DNA of 64,000 nucleotides from Ktedonobacteria bacterium brp13 (GCA_015099395.1 AP024096.1:4092001-4156000); one strand, 5' to 3'; numbered from the stretch's first letter, positions 44,853 through 53,871 are shown. The notes: generated by a model not told the origin, from the letters alone. Made by a program: numbers and translations.

Positions 44853-45143
44853 ATGTATGCAACAGTACGTCGTTACGAGGGTGTGACCGATCCGAGAGAG
44901 GTGGCGCGGCAGGTGAATGAGGGCTTTGTGCCGCTCATCAGCCAGGTCCCCGGTTTTTTGGCTTACTACTGGGTCGACGCAGGCGGCAGCGTGATGGTGT
45001 CAACCAGCATTTTCGAAGACCAAGCTGGTGCAGAGGAATCCAATCGACGAGCTGCGGACTGGCTCCGGCAGAATAGAGTCCCCTTGCTCCCGAACCCGCC
45101 GCAGATCACAGCCGGTGAAGTTGTCGCACACAAGGCAAAGTAG
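44853..45143 (+). CDS. Small ABM-like (antibiotic biosynthesis monooxygenase fold) protein
   Basis: 96 residues from ATG 44853 with AAAGGAG 8 nt upstream; an upstream ATG at 44826 would place the ribosome site inside the gene. YATVRRYEGV at the start, VPGFLAYYWVDAGGSVMVST in the middle and FEDQAGAEESNRRAADWL later match the dimeric alpha-beta barrel of ABM-domain proteins. Many of these are small monooxygenases or heme/stress-related proteins, often of unknown substrate. Stands alone, convergent with a T4SS-type gene. Confidence 0.72.
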   Translation: MYATVRRYEGVTDPREVARQVNEGFVPLISQVPGFLAYYWVDAGGSVMVSTSIFEDQAGAEESNRRAADWLRQNRVPLLPNPPQITAGEVVAHKAK

Positions 45144-45218
45144 GCCGGAACAAGATGCACGAGCCAAACTCGACCAGAAAGAAGCCTTATCGATTGAGTT
45201 CTGGCTTGAATGACCGTG

Positions 45219-45266
45219 TTATCGGCAGCGTTGACCATCTTATCGTCCCAAAAACGCTGCCGATAA
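45219..45266. repeat. 14-bp perfect inverted repeat between convergent genes
   Basis: TTATCGGCAGCGTT (45219-45232) and AACGCTGCCGATAA (45253-45266), 20-nt loop. It lies between the ABM gene and the convergent membrane protein. No T run follows, so a terminator function is possible but not typical. Confidence 0.7.
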
Positions 45267-45336
45267 TGGAACTGTGCCGCAGTTATCTCCTTTGCGGCTA
45301 CCAAGCTCCTTCCTTAACGCAGAGCCTGTACCTGTG

Positions 45337-46836
45337 TTAGAGCCATAGCGTTCCTTCCTCTTCTTCATACTGTTGCTCTCTTTGTTGTTTGCTGGATATC
45401 GATAACGTGGTTGCTTCTGTGTCGGTATCCAGGGGTTGCCACACACAGATCCGTGGTGCCTGACGATACCGTAGGATCAGGACTGCCCATGTTTCCACAT
45501 AGCGATCGGTAATCCGTAGGGTAGCGACAACCAACGTTGCCATCGCCAGGCACACAGGAACAAGAATTCGCATCACCTGACCCGGGGTTCCATACGCACT
45601 GAGTCCGGTTGCCTGTCCCCACAGATGAAAGGCAGTACTCCAGCCGACAAAAAAGATCAATCCTTGTCGGATGGTGACATGAAAGGTGATCCCAAGCAGC
45701 GGGATAGCAATTCTATCCGGCACATTCAGGTGCGTCGGGATCTGATAGCGTGCAGGGGTGCGTGCGGTTTCCGATAGACGAACCAGCATCTGAAGACTCA
45801 AGAGCACACTGATCAACAGATCAATCAGATAGGTGATAATCTCATAAAATAGAGCCGTCGCCCAATTAATGACGCCTAACGGTAACGAAAGATTCCCAAT
45901 TCCGGCGCTGGCAAGTGCGCCAAGAAAACTCAGGCACAGCGCGTTTTGTAGTTCAATGGCCTGGGTGATAAAAAACAGGCTGAACGTTCCCACAACCCCC
46001 GCAAACAGAAAGCCTGGGGCAAACTCACGTAAGAGGTCATGCTGACCCAGGACCACTTTATAGCCGCCAATAATCAGTGCAAGCACCAGGAGGCTATCCA
46101 TCACGCCAACCATCCTGGCATTCAAATTCGCGACAACAGGCTGGGCATACGTCAAACCATCTGGGGTAATGAACATAAAACCAAATGTCTTGGCCCAACT
46201 GAGGAGCCCGTTCAGAAAACCTGCCAGCGAACTGGCGAACGACGAGAACAATCCATTAAGAATGCCTTGCACCCAACTCATACTGATTGAACCAGGTCCA
46301 TTCCCACCTCCATTCGTCCCAGAACCAGGATCGACAGAACCGGGATCGATTGAGGGACTCGGCACATAACGGGTTGCGATCCCTTGCCAGCCAATCGTAC
46401 AGAACGTGTCCGTTTTGGGATCATAGCTCATATCCCCAGTCTGTTTGACAGCATGTTGCTGTGAGGTTGGTAGTTGCGCAAGTATCGCCTTCGCCGGAAC
46501 ATCCTTGCTTGAAAACCCAAGTTGCTGAAACACAACGGCTGGATGACCACAGATCTTCTGGTCCAGAAGAGGAGTCGTCATCTCCGTCATCTCCATCACA
46601 CCAGCACGACCACGTCCCTCACGTCCCATGACGGAATTCGAACCATGCAGCACAGACGTATGAGACAGCATCCACAACCCCAAAAGAAGACCACCCAAGC
46701 ACAACAGCCCGCTCATCCACCATCCCCGCGTTCGTAGCGCTTGCACAAAAATACCAGAGGCGATACCATGCCATGTCCTTTGCTTGAGCAAAGGAGGGAG
46801 AAAGTTCATCAACACTATTACAATCCTTTCTCGCAT
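45337..46836 (-). CDS. T4SS-type polytopic membrane protein, VirB6/TrbL-like region fused to a PrgI-like domain
   Basis: 499 residues. One N-terminal transmembrane helix, an outside region (about 60-185), a Pro/Gly linker (SIDPGSVDPGSGTNGGGNGP), then a VirB6/TrbL-like block of hydrophobic segments (LNARMVGVMDSLLVLALIIG, FAPGFLFAGVVGTFSLFF). From about residue 365 a PrgI-like segment follows: YQIPTHLNVPDRIAIPLLGI, TIRQGLIFFVGW, YVETWAVLILRYRQAPRICV, W. In conjugative systems these are two separate inner-membrane channel proteins. No other T4SS gene is in the window, so this may be an orphan. The family reading rests on pattern memory only. Confidence 0.6.
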   Translation of the reverse strand: MRERIVIVLMNFLPPLLKQRTWHGIASGIFVQALRTRGWWMSGLLCLGGLLLGLWMLSHTSVLHGSNSVMGREGRGRAGVMEMTEMTTPLLDQKICGHPAVVFQQLGFSSKDVPAKAILAQLPTSQQHAVKQTGDMSYDPKTDTFCTIGWQGIATRYVPSPSIDPGSVDPGSGTNGGGNGPGSISMSWVQGILNGLFSSFASSLAGFLNGLLSWAKTFGFMFITPDGLTYAQPVVANLNARMVGVMDSLLVLALIIGGYKVVLGQHDLLREFAPGFLFAGVVGTFSLFFITQAIELQNALCLSFLGALASAGIGNLSLPLGVINWATALFYEIITYLIDLLISVLLSLQMLVRLSETARTPARYQIPTHLNVPDRIAIPLLGITFHVTIRQGLIFFVGWSTAFHLWGQATGLSAYGTPGQVMRILVPVCLAMATLVVATLRITDRYVETWAVLILRYRQAPRICVWQPLDTDTEATTLSISSKQQREQQYEEEEGTLWL

Positions 46837-47463
46837 GTTGAAGCAACAACAGCGTTACACAAAGGATAGCCTGAAGAGCTGTGGAAAAATGGGAATGACG
46901 ATGAAGTTCACTGGGAATAGCGGTGAAGGTTTGTAACTTAACCCATGGTTTTGCAGATTCTAGGAAGCATAGTTTTGCACCAAATGCCATTTGTCAGAAT
47001 GAATGTTGAATCTTACGCAAGTTTGCTGATAGTGGAAAGAAACACTTCTATTGGAAACGTGCCGATGTGCTCCGCAAGCCAGACGGCTTTTTTGACCGTA
47101 TCTGATCCGTTGCTTGAATCAGCAAACTTGTGTAAGATTCGAATGTTGGGTCTTACACAGCTTAGGTGAAGCTGGGTGGCTCCGCTGGTAAATGACTTGA
47201 AATGTGGTCACTTTTTGCCCTCAAACCGGCACTTTTGCCCTGAATGGTAAGCAGCACAACCACTGATTACCTGAGAAACCGCTCCAGAGATGGATTGCAA
47301 TGCTATCATTTTTGTAAATTCGGGCTGTTCATGTGCTGTCGCAGATGAACAACGCTTTGCTTTGAACCATCTGCTTGTGATATAGTGAAAAGATGGTCAT
47401 GCCTCTACGGACGGAGGCGCTTTTTTGTCTTGCAAGAACCAAAGAAACAAGGAGTAAAACGTC
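46837..47463. other. 627-bp gene-free region
   Basis: Contains the long inverted repeat at 47008-47140 and, just before the pentapeptide gene, a short hairpin (GCCTCTACGGACGGAGGC near 47400-47418) followed by TTTTTT, which may act as a leader terminator. No coding frame is convincing. Confidence 0.55.
47008..47140. repeat. 23-bp inverted repeat, MITE-like
   Basis: GAATCTTACGCAAGTTTGCT (47008-47027, continuing GAT) is mirrored at 47118-47140 with one mismatch; 87 bp lie between. GAATGTTG..TCTTAC also occurs as a direct repeat just outside both arms (47001 and 47141), suggesting nested terminal repeats of a small non-autonomous element. Confidence 0.65.
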
Positions 47464-48408
47464 ATGGCGAATCAGGAACACCTTGCTCTTATCAGACAGG
47501 GAGTGCAGGCATGGAATGAATGGGCAGAGTGGGCGACAATTCGATCGATTCCACCGATCACTCCTGACCTCTCCGGAGCCGACCTCAAAAATGCCGACCT
47601 CCCAGGGGCCATACTCCCCGGGGCCAATCTCATTCAAGCCGACCTCCAAGGGGCCAACCTCTCAGGGGCCAACCTCCAAAGTGCTGGCTGTCGCGAGGCC
47701 AACCTCCAAGGGGCCAACCTCAGTGGGGCTGACCTGAGTAGGGCCAGCTTCGAAGATGCCAACCTCAAAAATGCCAACCTCAGTAATGCCAACTCCGAGT
47801 ATACCGACCTCGGTGGTGCCGACCTCAGTGGTGCCGACCTCAGGGAATTCAACCTCGGTCATACCATCTTCAGGAAAGTCAACCTTAGTGGAGTCAACCT
47901 CAGTGGAGTCAACCTCAGTGGAGTCAACCTCAGTGGGTACTTACTCAGTGGAGCCAACCTCAGTGGAGCCAACCTCAGTGGAGTCAACCTCAGTGGAGTC
48001 AACCTCAGTGGAGCCAACCTCAGTGGAGCCAACCTCAGTGGAGCCAACCTCAGCAATGCCAAACTTCGAGGGGCTGACCTCACAGGGGCCAACACAGAAG
48101 GGGCTGATCTCACAGGGGCCGACATGGGAGGAGACAATACGGGAGGAGGCGATACGGAAGAAACAGGCGTTTTAGACTATGACCATGAGCGTGGCGAGTT
48201 CGGGATACACCACCGTGGCAAACCAATGGATCTCTTAATATCGGGCGATAACATAGACGTATACGATGACGTATACGATGGATCATGGCATTCAGGTCAA
48301 TTTATAATAAATTTTGACTCTGGAATATGTTATCTACGAGAGAGAGATGAGACTCGGATGCTAAGTATGGGCATACGAGCAAGAAGAGCTAAAGGTCCAG
48401 TTTATTAG
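47464..48408 (+). CDS. Pentapeptide-repeat protein with C-terminal globular extension
   Basis: 314 residues. From about residue 37 to 222 nearly every five residues repeat A(D/N)LSG-like units, predicting a right-handed quadrilateral beta-helix. Residues ~225-314 (DTEETGVLDYDHERG.. LLISGDNIDVYDDVYDG.. FDSGICYLRERDE) are a separate non-repetitive domain I do not recognise. Some pentapeptide proteins mimic DNA and protect gyrase, but most have no known role. The central 180 bp (47881-48060) is 12 near-identical 15-bp units, indicating recent expansion at DNA level. AAGGAG lies ahead of the ATG and a terminator follows at 48457. Confidence 0.9.
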   Translation: MANQEHLALIRQGVQAWNEWAEWATIRSIPPITPDLSGADLKNADLPGAILPGANLIQADLQGANLSGANLQSAGCREANLQGANLSGADLSRASFEDANLKNANLSNANSEYTDLGGADLSGADLREFNLGHTIFRKVNLSGVNLSGVNLSGVNLSGYLLSGANLSGANLSGVNLSGVNLSGANLSGANLSGANLSNAKLRGADLTGANTEGADLTGADMGGDNTGGGDTEETGVLDYDHERGEFGIHHRGKPMDLLISGDNIDVYDDVYDGSWHSGQFIINFDSGICYLRERDETRMLSMGIRARRAKGPVY

Positions 48409-48456
48409 GAAAGCGAAACGACCACAAAGTAAAACCTTCAAGGTGAGAAATGGTGG

Positions 48457-48494
48457 AGCACCTGAACACTACATCAGGTGCTTTCACTTTTTCT
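48457..48494 (+). terminator. Rho-independent terminator of the pentapeptide gene
   Basis: Arms AGCACCTGA (48457-48465) and TCAGGTGCT (48474-48482), 8-nt loop, followed by TTCACTTTTTCT; 49 bp after the stop codon. Confidence 0.8.
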
Positions 48495-48782
48495 AAGGTT
48501 CGACGGAATCAACCCCAGAGATCGAATTTTGCCTTCAAGGTTCGATCAAGCCAGAACCTCCGTGGCTCGTGCCGCTCCAGGGGCGGAAGATGCCAGGGAA
48601 CGAATGGAAATTCGTCATACATCTTTTCTGCTGAAAATAGTCTGTTATTATAAAATGCTCCAGAGTGTGGAAGTGGTGTCGAACCTTCAGGTCAATTACC
48701 ACTATACATCCGTAAAAAATGATATACTCCTCTTGTTCAAGTTGGGACTCTCCCTACCTTCATTGGCTTACCGTATGCTCTG

Positions 48783-48953
48783 ATGGCCACTCAGTCCAAT
48801 CTTTCCGGTAATCTGACAGTTGTGGGAATCTATGTCGCCTATGACGCGAACGGTTCTGTGCCTTATACGCTAAAGGGTGGACCATACTATGCTGTTTTAA
48901 GCCAATATCAGAGAGAAGCTGATGCGTTAAGACTGAAGCATTTGAGTTACTGA
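48783..48953 (+). CDS. Possible small protein, 56 residues
   Basis: An ATG frame with protein-like composition (MATQSNLSGNLTVVGIYVAY start, LKHLSY end). No clear ribosome site precedes the ATG and no family is recognised. It may be the tail of a decayed gene. The rest of 48495-49064 shows nothing. Confidence 0.3.
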   Translation: MATQSNLSGNLTVVGIYVAYDANGSVPYTLKGGPYYAVLSQYQREADALRLKHLSY

Positions 48954-49064
48954 CCAAACCAGGGTGGGTTTTGATAGGAACGAGATACCGCTCGATTACC
49001 GCGCATTTTGCGCGCTCTGTTTTTCAGAGATTACAGATGTCTGCGCATATGGTAGACTAGTCCT

Positions 49065-50018
49065 ATGAACAAAACTGACCGGATGTTAGCCATCGTCCTG
49101 GAGTTACAGGGCAAGGGACGGCTGCGCGCTGAAGACCTGGCGCAAATATTTGAAACCAGCAAACGGACGATCTACCGCGATATCGAGGCTCTGTGCGAAG
49201 CGGGGGTTCCGCTCGTCTCGACTCCTGGTCATGGCTATACATTGATGCAGGGCTATTTTTTGCCGCCCTTGAGCTTCACAACCGAGGAAGCAACCATGCT
49301 GCTACTCGGTAGTGATTTCATGGCTCAGAACTTCGACGCGCAATACCAGGCAGCGGCGCAATCAGCCAGTCGCAAGATCGCGGGTGTGCTGCCAGAGCGC
49401 TTGCGTGACGATGTGCGCAATCTCCAGCAGAGCATTCGCTTTGTTGCGCCAGGGACACCAGGCAGTCTCGCGGAACAAGATAAGCTGCAAAAGCTGCGGC
49501 GCGCCATTCTCGAACGTATCATAGTACGCTTTCACTACCATACGCGTTACAGCGAGAATAATCAATCACCACAAAACACACGCGAAGCCGATCCCTACGG
49601 ACTGGTCTATTTCGCGAACTCCTGGCACCTGATTGCTTATTGCCACTTGCGCCAGAGCATGCGCAACTTCCGTCTCGAACGTATGGAAGATCTGGAATTG
49701 CTCAACCAGACCTTTCAACGTCCCGCCGATTTCCAGATGAAAAGACCTGACGCGGATGCCAGAAAGATTGTCGTGCGCGTTCTATTCGCGCAAGAGGTGG
49801 CCCGCTGGGTACACGAGGCACGACCTTACCACGTTATCTCTACGGAAGAAACGCCCGATGGCCTGCTCATGACGTGCGCCATTCGCCAGGAGAGCGAGAT
49901 TCGCCAATGGCTACTCAGTTGGGGACGCCATGTGCGCGTGCTGGAGCCCGAGTCACTGCGTCAGCAATTGCTGGTTGAAGCTGAAGCGATGGTACGTAAC
50001 TATCAATCTCAAAAGTGA
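49065..50018 (+). CDS. WYL-domain transcriptional regulator (YafY/PafC type)
   Basis: 317 residues. N-terminal DeoR-like winged helix (RMLAIVLELQGKGRLRAEDLAQ, TSKRTIYRDIEALCEAGVPL), linker with GHGYTLMQGYFLPPLSFT, then a WYL domain (READPYGLVYFANSWHLIAY, MRNFRLERMEDLEL) and a C-terminal WCX-like extension (VARWVHEARPY, WLLSWGRHVRVLEPESLR). WYL domains bind ligands such as nucleic acid or small effectors. It is 97 bp upstream of and co-directional with a VOC protein gene, a very common pairing in which the regulator controls that gene. Confidence 0.9.
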   Translation: MNKTDRMLAIVLELQGKGRLRAEDLAQIFETSKRTIYRDIEALCEAGVPLVSTPGHGYTLMQGYFLPPLSFTTEEATMLLLGSDFMAQNFDAQYQAAAQSASRKIAGVLPERLRDDVRNLQQSIRFVAPGTPGSLAEQDKLQKLRRAILERIIVRFHYHTRYSENNQSPQNTREADPYGLVYFANSWHLIAYCHLRQSMRNFRLERMEDLELLNQTFQRPADFQMKRPDADARKIVVRVLFAQEVARWVHEARPYHVISTEETPDGLLMTCAIRQESEIRQWLLSWGRHVRVLEPESLRQQLLVEAEAMVRNYQSQK

Positions 50019-50115
50019 TTTTGCTGCTGACATACTGTTGTCACACGTCCAGGTTAAACTTCTGATATGGAAAAGATACATGATCGTTCCAATCATTCAG
50101 AGGAGGTTTTAACCT

Positions 50116-50496
50116 ATGTCCAGCACACGAGCAGCAGTCAACTTCATTATCTTCTGTGTCTCTGACCTGGAGGCATCATTCAAGTACTTTACAGAAACGC
50201 TCGGCTTCGAGGCTGATCTTACACAGAATTCGCCGGTTTTTCGTAGCTTTGCATCTCGTGAAGGTACGACTCCTTTCGGCCTGTTTCTGGCCAGTGAGGC
50301 GGCCATTCCCGGAAACCCTCAGCCCGGAAGCGTCAGAATCTACTTTGAAACGGATAAGCTTGAAGAGATGCGTGATGAGCTTGTCGCTAAAGGTGCGGAG
50401 CCAGCGGCAATTGAGGTGCAACCCTTTGGCTCGATCTTCCACATTCCCGCGCCTGATGGGCACCTGGTGACGATGCTACGCCCACCTGCTCAATAG
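50116..50496 (+). CDS. VOC-family protein (glyoxalase/bleomycin-resistance fold)
   Basis: 126 residues; AGAGGAGG 9 nt before the ATG. Beta-alpha-beta-beta-beta modules are visible: NFIIFCVSDLEASFKYFTET, LGFEADLTQNSPVFRSFA, SVRIYFETDKLEEMRDELVA, and the end FHIPAPDGHLVTMLRPP. VOC proteins bind a metal with His/Glu residues and act as dioxygenases, isomerases or drug-binding proteins. Substrate unknown. Terminated by the long hairpin at 50512-50579. Confidence 0.85.
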   Translation: MSSTRAAVNFIIFCVSDLEASFKYFTETLGFEADLTQNSPVFRSFASREGTTPFGLFLASEAAIPGNPQPGSVRIYFETDKLEEMRDELVAKGAEPAAIEVQPFGSIFHIPAPDGHLVTMLRPPAQ

Positions 50497-50511
50497 TCTT
50501 TTGTTTTCCTA

Positions 50512-50579
50512 CCAATTTTGCATTTTTGTGCGTAAAAAACAATGAAATCATTTTTATGCACAAAAAAATGCAAAATTGG
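50512..50579. terminator. Long AT-rich hairpin, probable bidirectional terminator
   Basis: Arms 50512-50538 and 50551-50579 (CCAATTTTGCATTTTTGTGC mirrored by GCACAAAAAAATGCAAAATT, GG) are complementary over about 25 bp with one or two irregularities, directly after the VOC gene and before the IS630 pair. Confidence 0.7.
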
Positions 50580-50712
50580 CATTTCATTCTGCTTTAATCG
50601 TAACTATTCAGGTATTTTAATGAAACTTGATAACCTACTGGGTCAACCTGCAATTGAGCAGCCATGAGCCAAAGCCGCAGCCGACCCGACCAGACAACAG
50701 AGTAGGGTACGC

Positions 50713-51198
50713 TTATTCTACCTGATCAATGAGGTGCCAAGTGCGTGTTGTCTGCTGGTACTTCCATCCATGTGCCTGCAAGACCAAACGGATCGTTTTT
50801 GGGCAGATGTCTAAAAATCCTCTCGCCTGCAAGGACTTTTGCAAAAGGGAAAGTGACCAGACGGTGCATTGATCGACATCCCAAGTAGGACGGCGCTGCA
50901 TTTCTCGAAGGATCAGTTCGTGATCCTGGGTGGTGTAGGAGGGCTTGCGACCACGACCCGGAGCAATGAATAGGGCGTCCAATCCGCTCCGGAAAAATCG
51001 CGCCGCCAATTGCGAGATCCCATCGCAGCTCATTCCGACTTGCTTGCCAGCTTGGGCGAATGAACATCCATTGGCAAGAGCTAAGAGCGCTTTTGCTCTT
51101 TTTCCAACACTCACCTCTTCGCCAGCAGCTTTTTGGGAGAGTTCTTCTCGTTCGTGTTGAGTTAGCTCACGCAAGGGAAATTTTTGCGGAGTTCCCAT
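50713..51198 (-). pseudogene. IS630-family transposase, N-terminal part of the deleted copy
   Basis: 161 codons with the two helix-turn-helix parts of IS630 enzymes: LRELTQHEREELSQKAAGEE, VSVGKRAKALLALANGCSFA, GKQVGMSCDGISQLAARFF, APGRGRKPSYT and CPKTIRLVLQAHGWKYQQTT. The DDE half is absent; only the final codons remain at 50640-50688. It is related to but clearly different from the right-hand copy. Confidence 0.8.
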
Positions 51199-51322
51199 AC
51201 TTCACCCCTCCTTGGAGTTGTGCATCCCGTTTCTTTGAGTGTAGCACTTCTCTCTCTTGCAGTGCAATACATTTGCCAAAGGGTGAAAAAGGTGATAGAT
51301 TCAAGAAGAGGAGAAACAAGAT

Positions 51323-52611
51323 ATGAGCATGATGCAAAAAGATCCCTTACGTGAGCTAACTCAACAGGAAGAACGGGCCTTACAAAAGCTGGCGAAATCC
51401 ACCAGTGAGCGCATAGATGTCGTCAAGCGAGCGAACGCGTTGTTATCTGTTCGTGCAGGAAACTCCTACACTGAGGCGGCGAAAGTTGCCGGATACAAAA
51501 GCAATGATACTATCAGTCAATTGGTACGTCGCTTTAACCAGCGCGGCCTCCTCGCTCTCGCTATTGCTGCTGGTCGTGGTCGCAAGCCCACCTACACGAG
51601 CTCGCAGCAAAGCCGCATTCTCGTCGAAGTGCAGCGCAAACCTGATCACAAAGAGGATCAGACGGGCACCTGGTCTCTGATGACCCTACGCCGGGCGTTG
51701 CGCAAAAGTGATCTCCCTCATGTTGGCGCTGAAACCATTCGTCAAGTCCTCCATGAGTCAGGCTACCGCTTTCAGCAGACACGCACCTGGTGCCACACCG
51801 GCTACGCACAGCGCAAACGTAAAAGCGGGACGGTGACCGTGTATGATCCCGAAACGCTGGAAAAAAAAGAGTCATCGAGTTAGCGTGTGAGCATGCAGAG
51901 GCTGCTGGGATCGTGCAACTCAACGAAGATGAAGCTGGGCCATACCAGGCGATCCCGCAGTCGGGAGCCTCCTGGCAGCCAGAAGGCCATCCAGCCACGC
52001 AACCACATGAGTATGAGCGCGGAGGTACCGCCAAACTGCTTACCCTCTTCCGTCCGTCCACGGGCCAAGTGCGCGCCAAAGGAGTGACCGAAGCTCCCAA
52101 CTCCGTACTGCATCCCTGGCTTCAAGAACAACTCTCAGAGGTGCTTGCTCTGATCGAGCAGCAACAGCCTCCAGAGACCTTGCCTCCCGAAGAAGAGCGA
52201 CCGCTCTATGCCCGTTGGGAAACCTGGCTGGGTCATCCTCCTGGCCGACCGCTCCCGCCCTTACGCATCGTGCTGGTGTTGGACAATCTGGCAGGACATC
52301 TCTCCTCTGATCTGGTGCGTTGGTTCTTTGACCATGGGGTAATGCCGCTCTACACACCGATTGGTGGCTCATGGTTAAACATGGCAGAGTCGGTACAGCG
52401 CATCATTGTCCGGCGTGCACTCAGCGGACAGTATCCTCAGAATGCTCAAGAGGTGATTGACTGGCTGGAACAAACGGTAGCGGGCTGGAACCATAATCCA
52501 ACACCGTTTGTGTGGAATGGCAAACGGCGTCGACGGCATGAGCGTGCTCGCTCACGCCGTTTAGGCGGGTCGGCTGCGGCTTTGGCTCATGGCTGCTCAA
52601 TTGCAGGTTGA
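51323..52611 (+). CDS. IS630-family transposase in two frames joined by an A8 slip site
   Basis: First frame 51323-51883 (186 codons) holds the helix-turn-helix region (LRELTQQEERALQKLAKSTS, AAGRGRKPTYT, GAETIRQVLHESGYRFQQTR). At 51851-51858 eight A residues occur (GG AAAAAAAA GAG). A -1 slip there continues as KKRVIELACEHAEAAGIVQL into the second frame ending at 52611, which has the catalytic residues: NEDEAGPYQ (Asp), LVLDNLAGHLSSD (Asp) and SWLNMAESVQRI (Glu). Without slipping, translation stops at 51883. Programmed -1 frameshifting on A runs is known for several IS families, so the element may be active; a simple indel is the alternative. Confidence 0.82.
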
Positions 52612-52785
52612 CCCACTACGTTCACCGATCCATACAGCTTTGCCGCCACGTGATGAAAGAGGAACAACAACGTTGGGATCAGGGAACGTTTTTTCCTCAA
52701 AATGATCCGACAACGATGGATTGGCAAGAGAAGATTCCATCGATGGTGCTCTACTTCTGTCTCACTGCTGACGCCAATGAGTGAC

Positions 52786-53127
52786 TCAAAGTGTTTGTAC
52801 CCTCTCATTGCTCATGTGAAAATTCCTCAGTAATGAAGTATTTATCGAACGAGCACGTTGGAGCGCTTTTCCGTTGATGACCAGGTAGGTCAGTGTGTTC
52901 AAATTGCTGACGGAATCTCCGTTGCGCACCTTTGGTCGTTCAATGCCAAGGGCTTTGGCCTGACTGTTGATCCGTTCGCACGTCGTTCGCTGGCGATAAA
53001 TGGCGCGAAAGAGCGGTCCCTCGCGATCCAGGGTGACGCGCATCTGTCCTCTCGCCCTCATTGAAGGGTTGGGTGTATTCAGCCAGGGCCAACTCCACTC
53101 TTTCTCGAGGAATGCTTTAGACGACAA
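52786..53127 (-). pseudogene. Transposase C-terminal remnant (IS4/IS5-superfamily type)
   Basis: 113 codons: RVTLDREGPLFRAIYRQRTT, CERINSQAKALGIERPKVRN, NTLTYLVINGKALQRARS. The CERINSQAK glutamate segment corresponds to the last catalytic acid of DDE enzymes in this group. The front part is missing. It directly follows the IS630 element. Confidence 0.65.
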
Positions 53128-53427
53128 AAATTATCGAAGATGGTTCTGATATTCTATAATGCATCGCTGCACTTTTGATCTGTACATTTGCACACACTTC
53201 TGCTAAAATAACATATGGGACATGACCAATACAACAATACGCGTAAAATGTAGGACCGATGTCTGCTAATATCCGGCAGAATCAAGCCAAAAGCACTTCT
53301 GCTAATACGGACTCCCAACATTTTCGTTCCCCGATTTCCCTTTTTAAACTAGAGAAGAAATTGGTGATTTGAGGAGCATTTCAGGAGAAAAGATGACTCT
53401 TGAAAGCACCCTCAAGGGACGAAAATA

Positions 53428-53586
53428 TTGAAAGCCCTAGATGCAGGTGACACGTACCTCAAAGAAAGCCCTGGCATCAAACTGCTCAACCAGGAGAAGG
53501 GTTTAGCTGAACTGGTACGCGACTTCACACGTTTGGATAAGGGGAGTTTCGCAAACTGGAAAACGACATGTTTTCACAGACACTGA
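53428..53586 (+). pseudogene. Unidentified gene fragment, 52 codons
   Basis: The frame ILKALDAGDTYLKESPGIKL, LNQEKGLAELVRDFTRLDKG looks protein-like (amphipathic helices) but begins without a start signal and ends after random sequence. I do not recognise the family. It lies 40 bp before the Cys-rich small gene. Confidence 0.3.
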
Positions 53587-53625
53587 TTTTATTGTTGGTT
53601 CAATATTATCAAGGAGATAACTGAA

Positions 53626-53871
53626 ATGCCCAATTTTGCAAACATGAAAGTCTATTGTCCTTGTGGTGACAAGTGTAGAGGAAATGGAGGAAACAGAAAT
53701 AGTCCTCCGAGAAGATGTAATTATGAAGGACATTCTGATGATCTTTTCACGGGAAATGATCATAGGTATGTTTGCCCAGCATGTAATTGCGTTTGGATAT
53801 ACAAACAGGATTCAATTCAAATAGGCGAAGATAGAATCGCTAAGAAAACGCCATATTCAAGATGTAGATAG
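53626..53871 (+). CDS. Cys-rich small protein, 81 residues
   Basis: AAGGAGATAACTGAA directly precedes the ATG, a strong ribosome site. Eight cysteines, arranged as CPCGDKC, a single Cys in RRCNYEG, CPACNC, and one at the C-terminus, suggest a zinc-ribbon-like fold. Basic and Asn/Gly-rich, AT-rich in codon choice compared with the housekeeping genes, hence probably acquired. No family recognised. Confidence 0.55.
   Translation: MPNFANMKVYCPCGDKCRGNGGNRNSPPRRCNYEGHSDDLFTGNDHRYVCPACNCVWIYKQDSIQIGEDRIAKKTPYSRCR

Larger units (their letters stand above)
50640..52614. mobile_element. Two head-to-head IS630-family copies sharing a 49-bp inverted end
   Basis: 50640-50688 and 52566-52614 are perfect inverted copies of 49 bp (GGGTCAACCTGCAATTGAGC...). 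The right one encodes the last codons of the complete transposase; the left is the same gene end in opposite orientation. Left copy: N-terminal ORF at 50713-51198 (minus), middle deleted. Right copy: complete but with the coding region in two frames. The 5' parts diverge from 51199-51322. Confidence 0.8.

Noticed and set aside
47634..48137. Long open frames on the minus strand and a second plus frame inside the pentapeptide gene
   Set aside because: They arise from the 15-bp periodicity, which keeps all frames free of stops; composition is Leu/Arg/Pro or Thr/Ser monotony and there are no start signals.
52653..52784. 43-codon plus frame (MKEEQQRWDQGTFF start) after the IS630 end
   Set aside because: Somewhat protein-like but without ribosome site, probably the tail of a gene cut by the IS; no family recognised.
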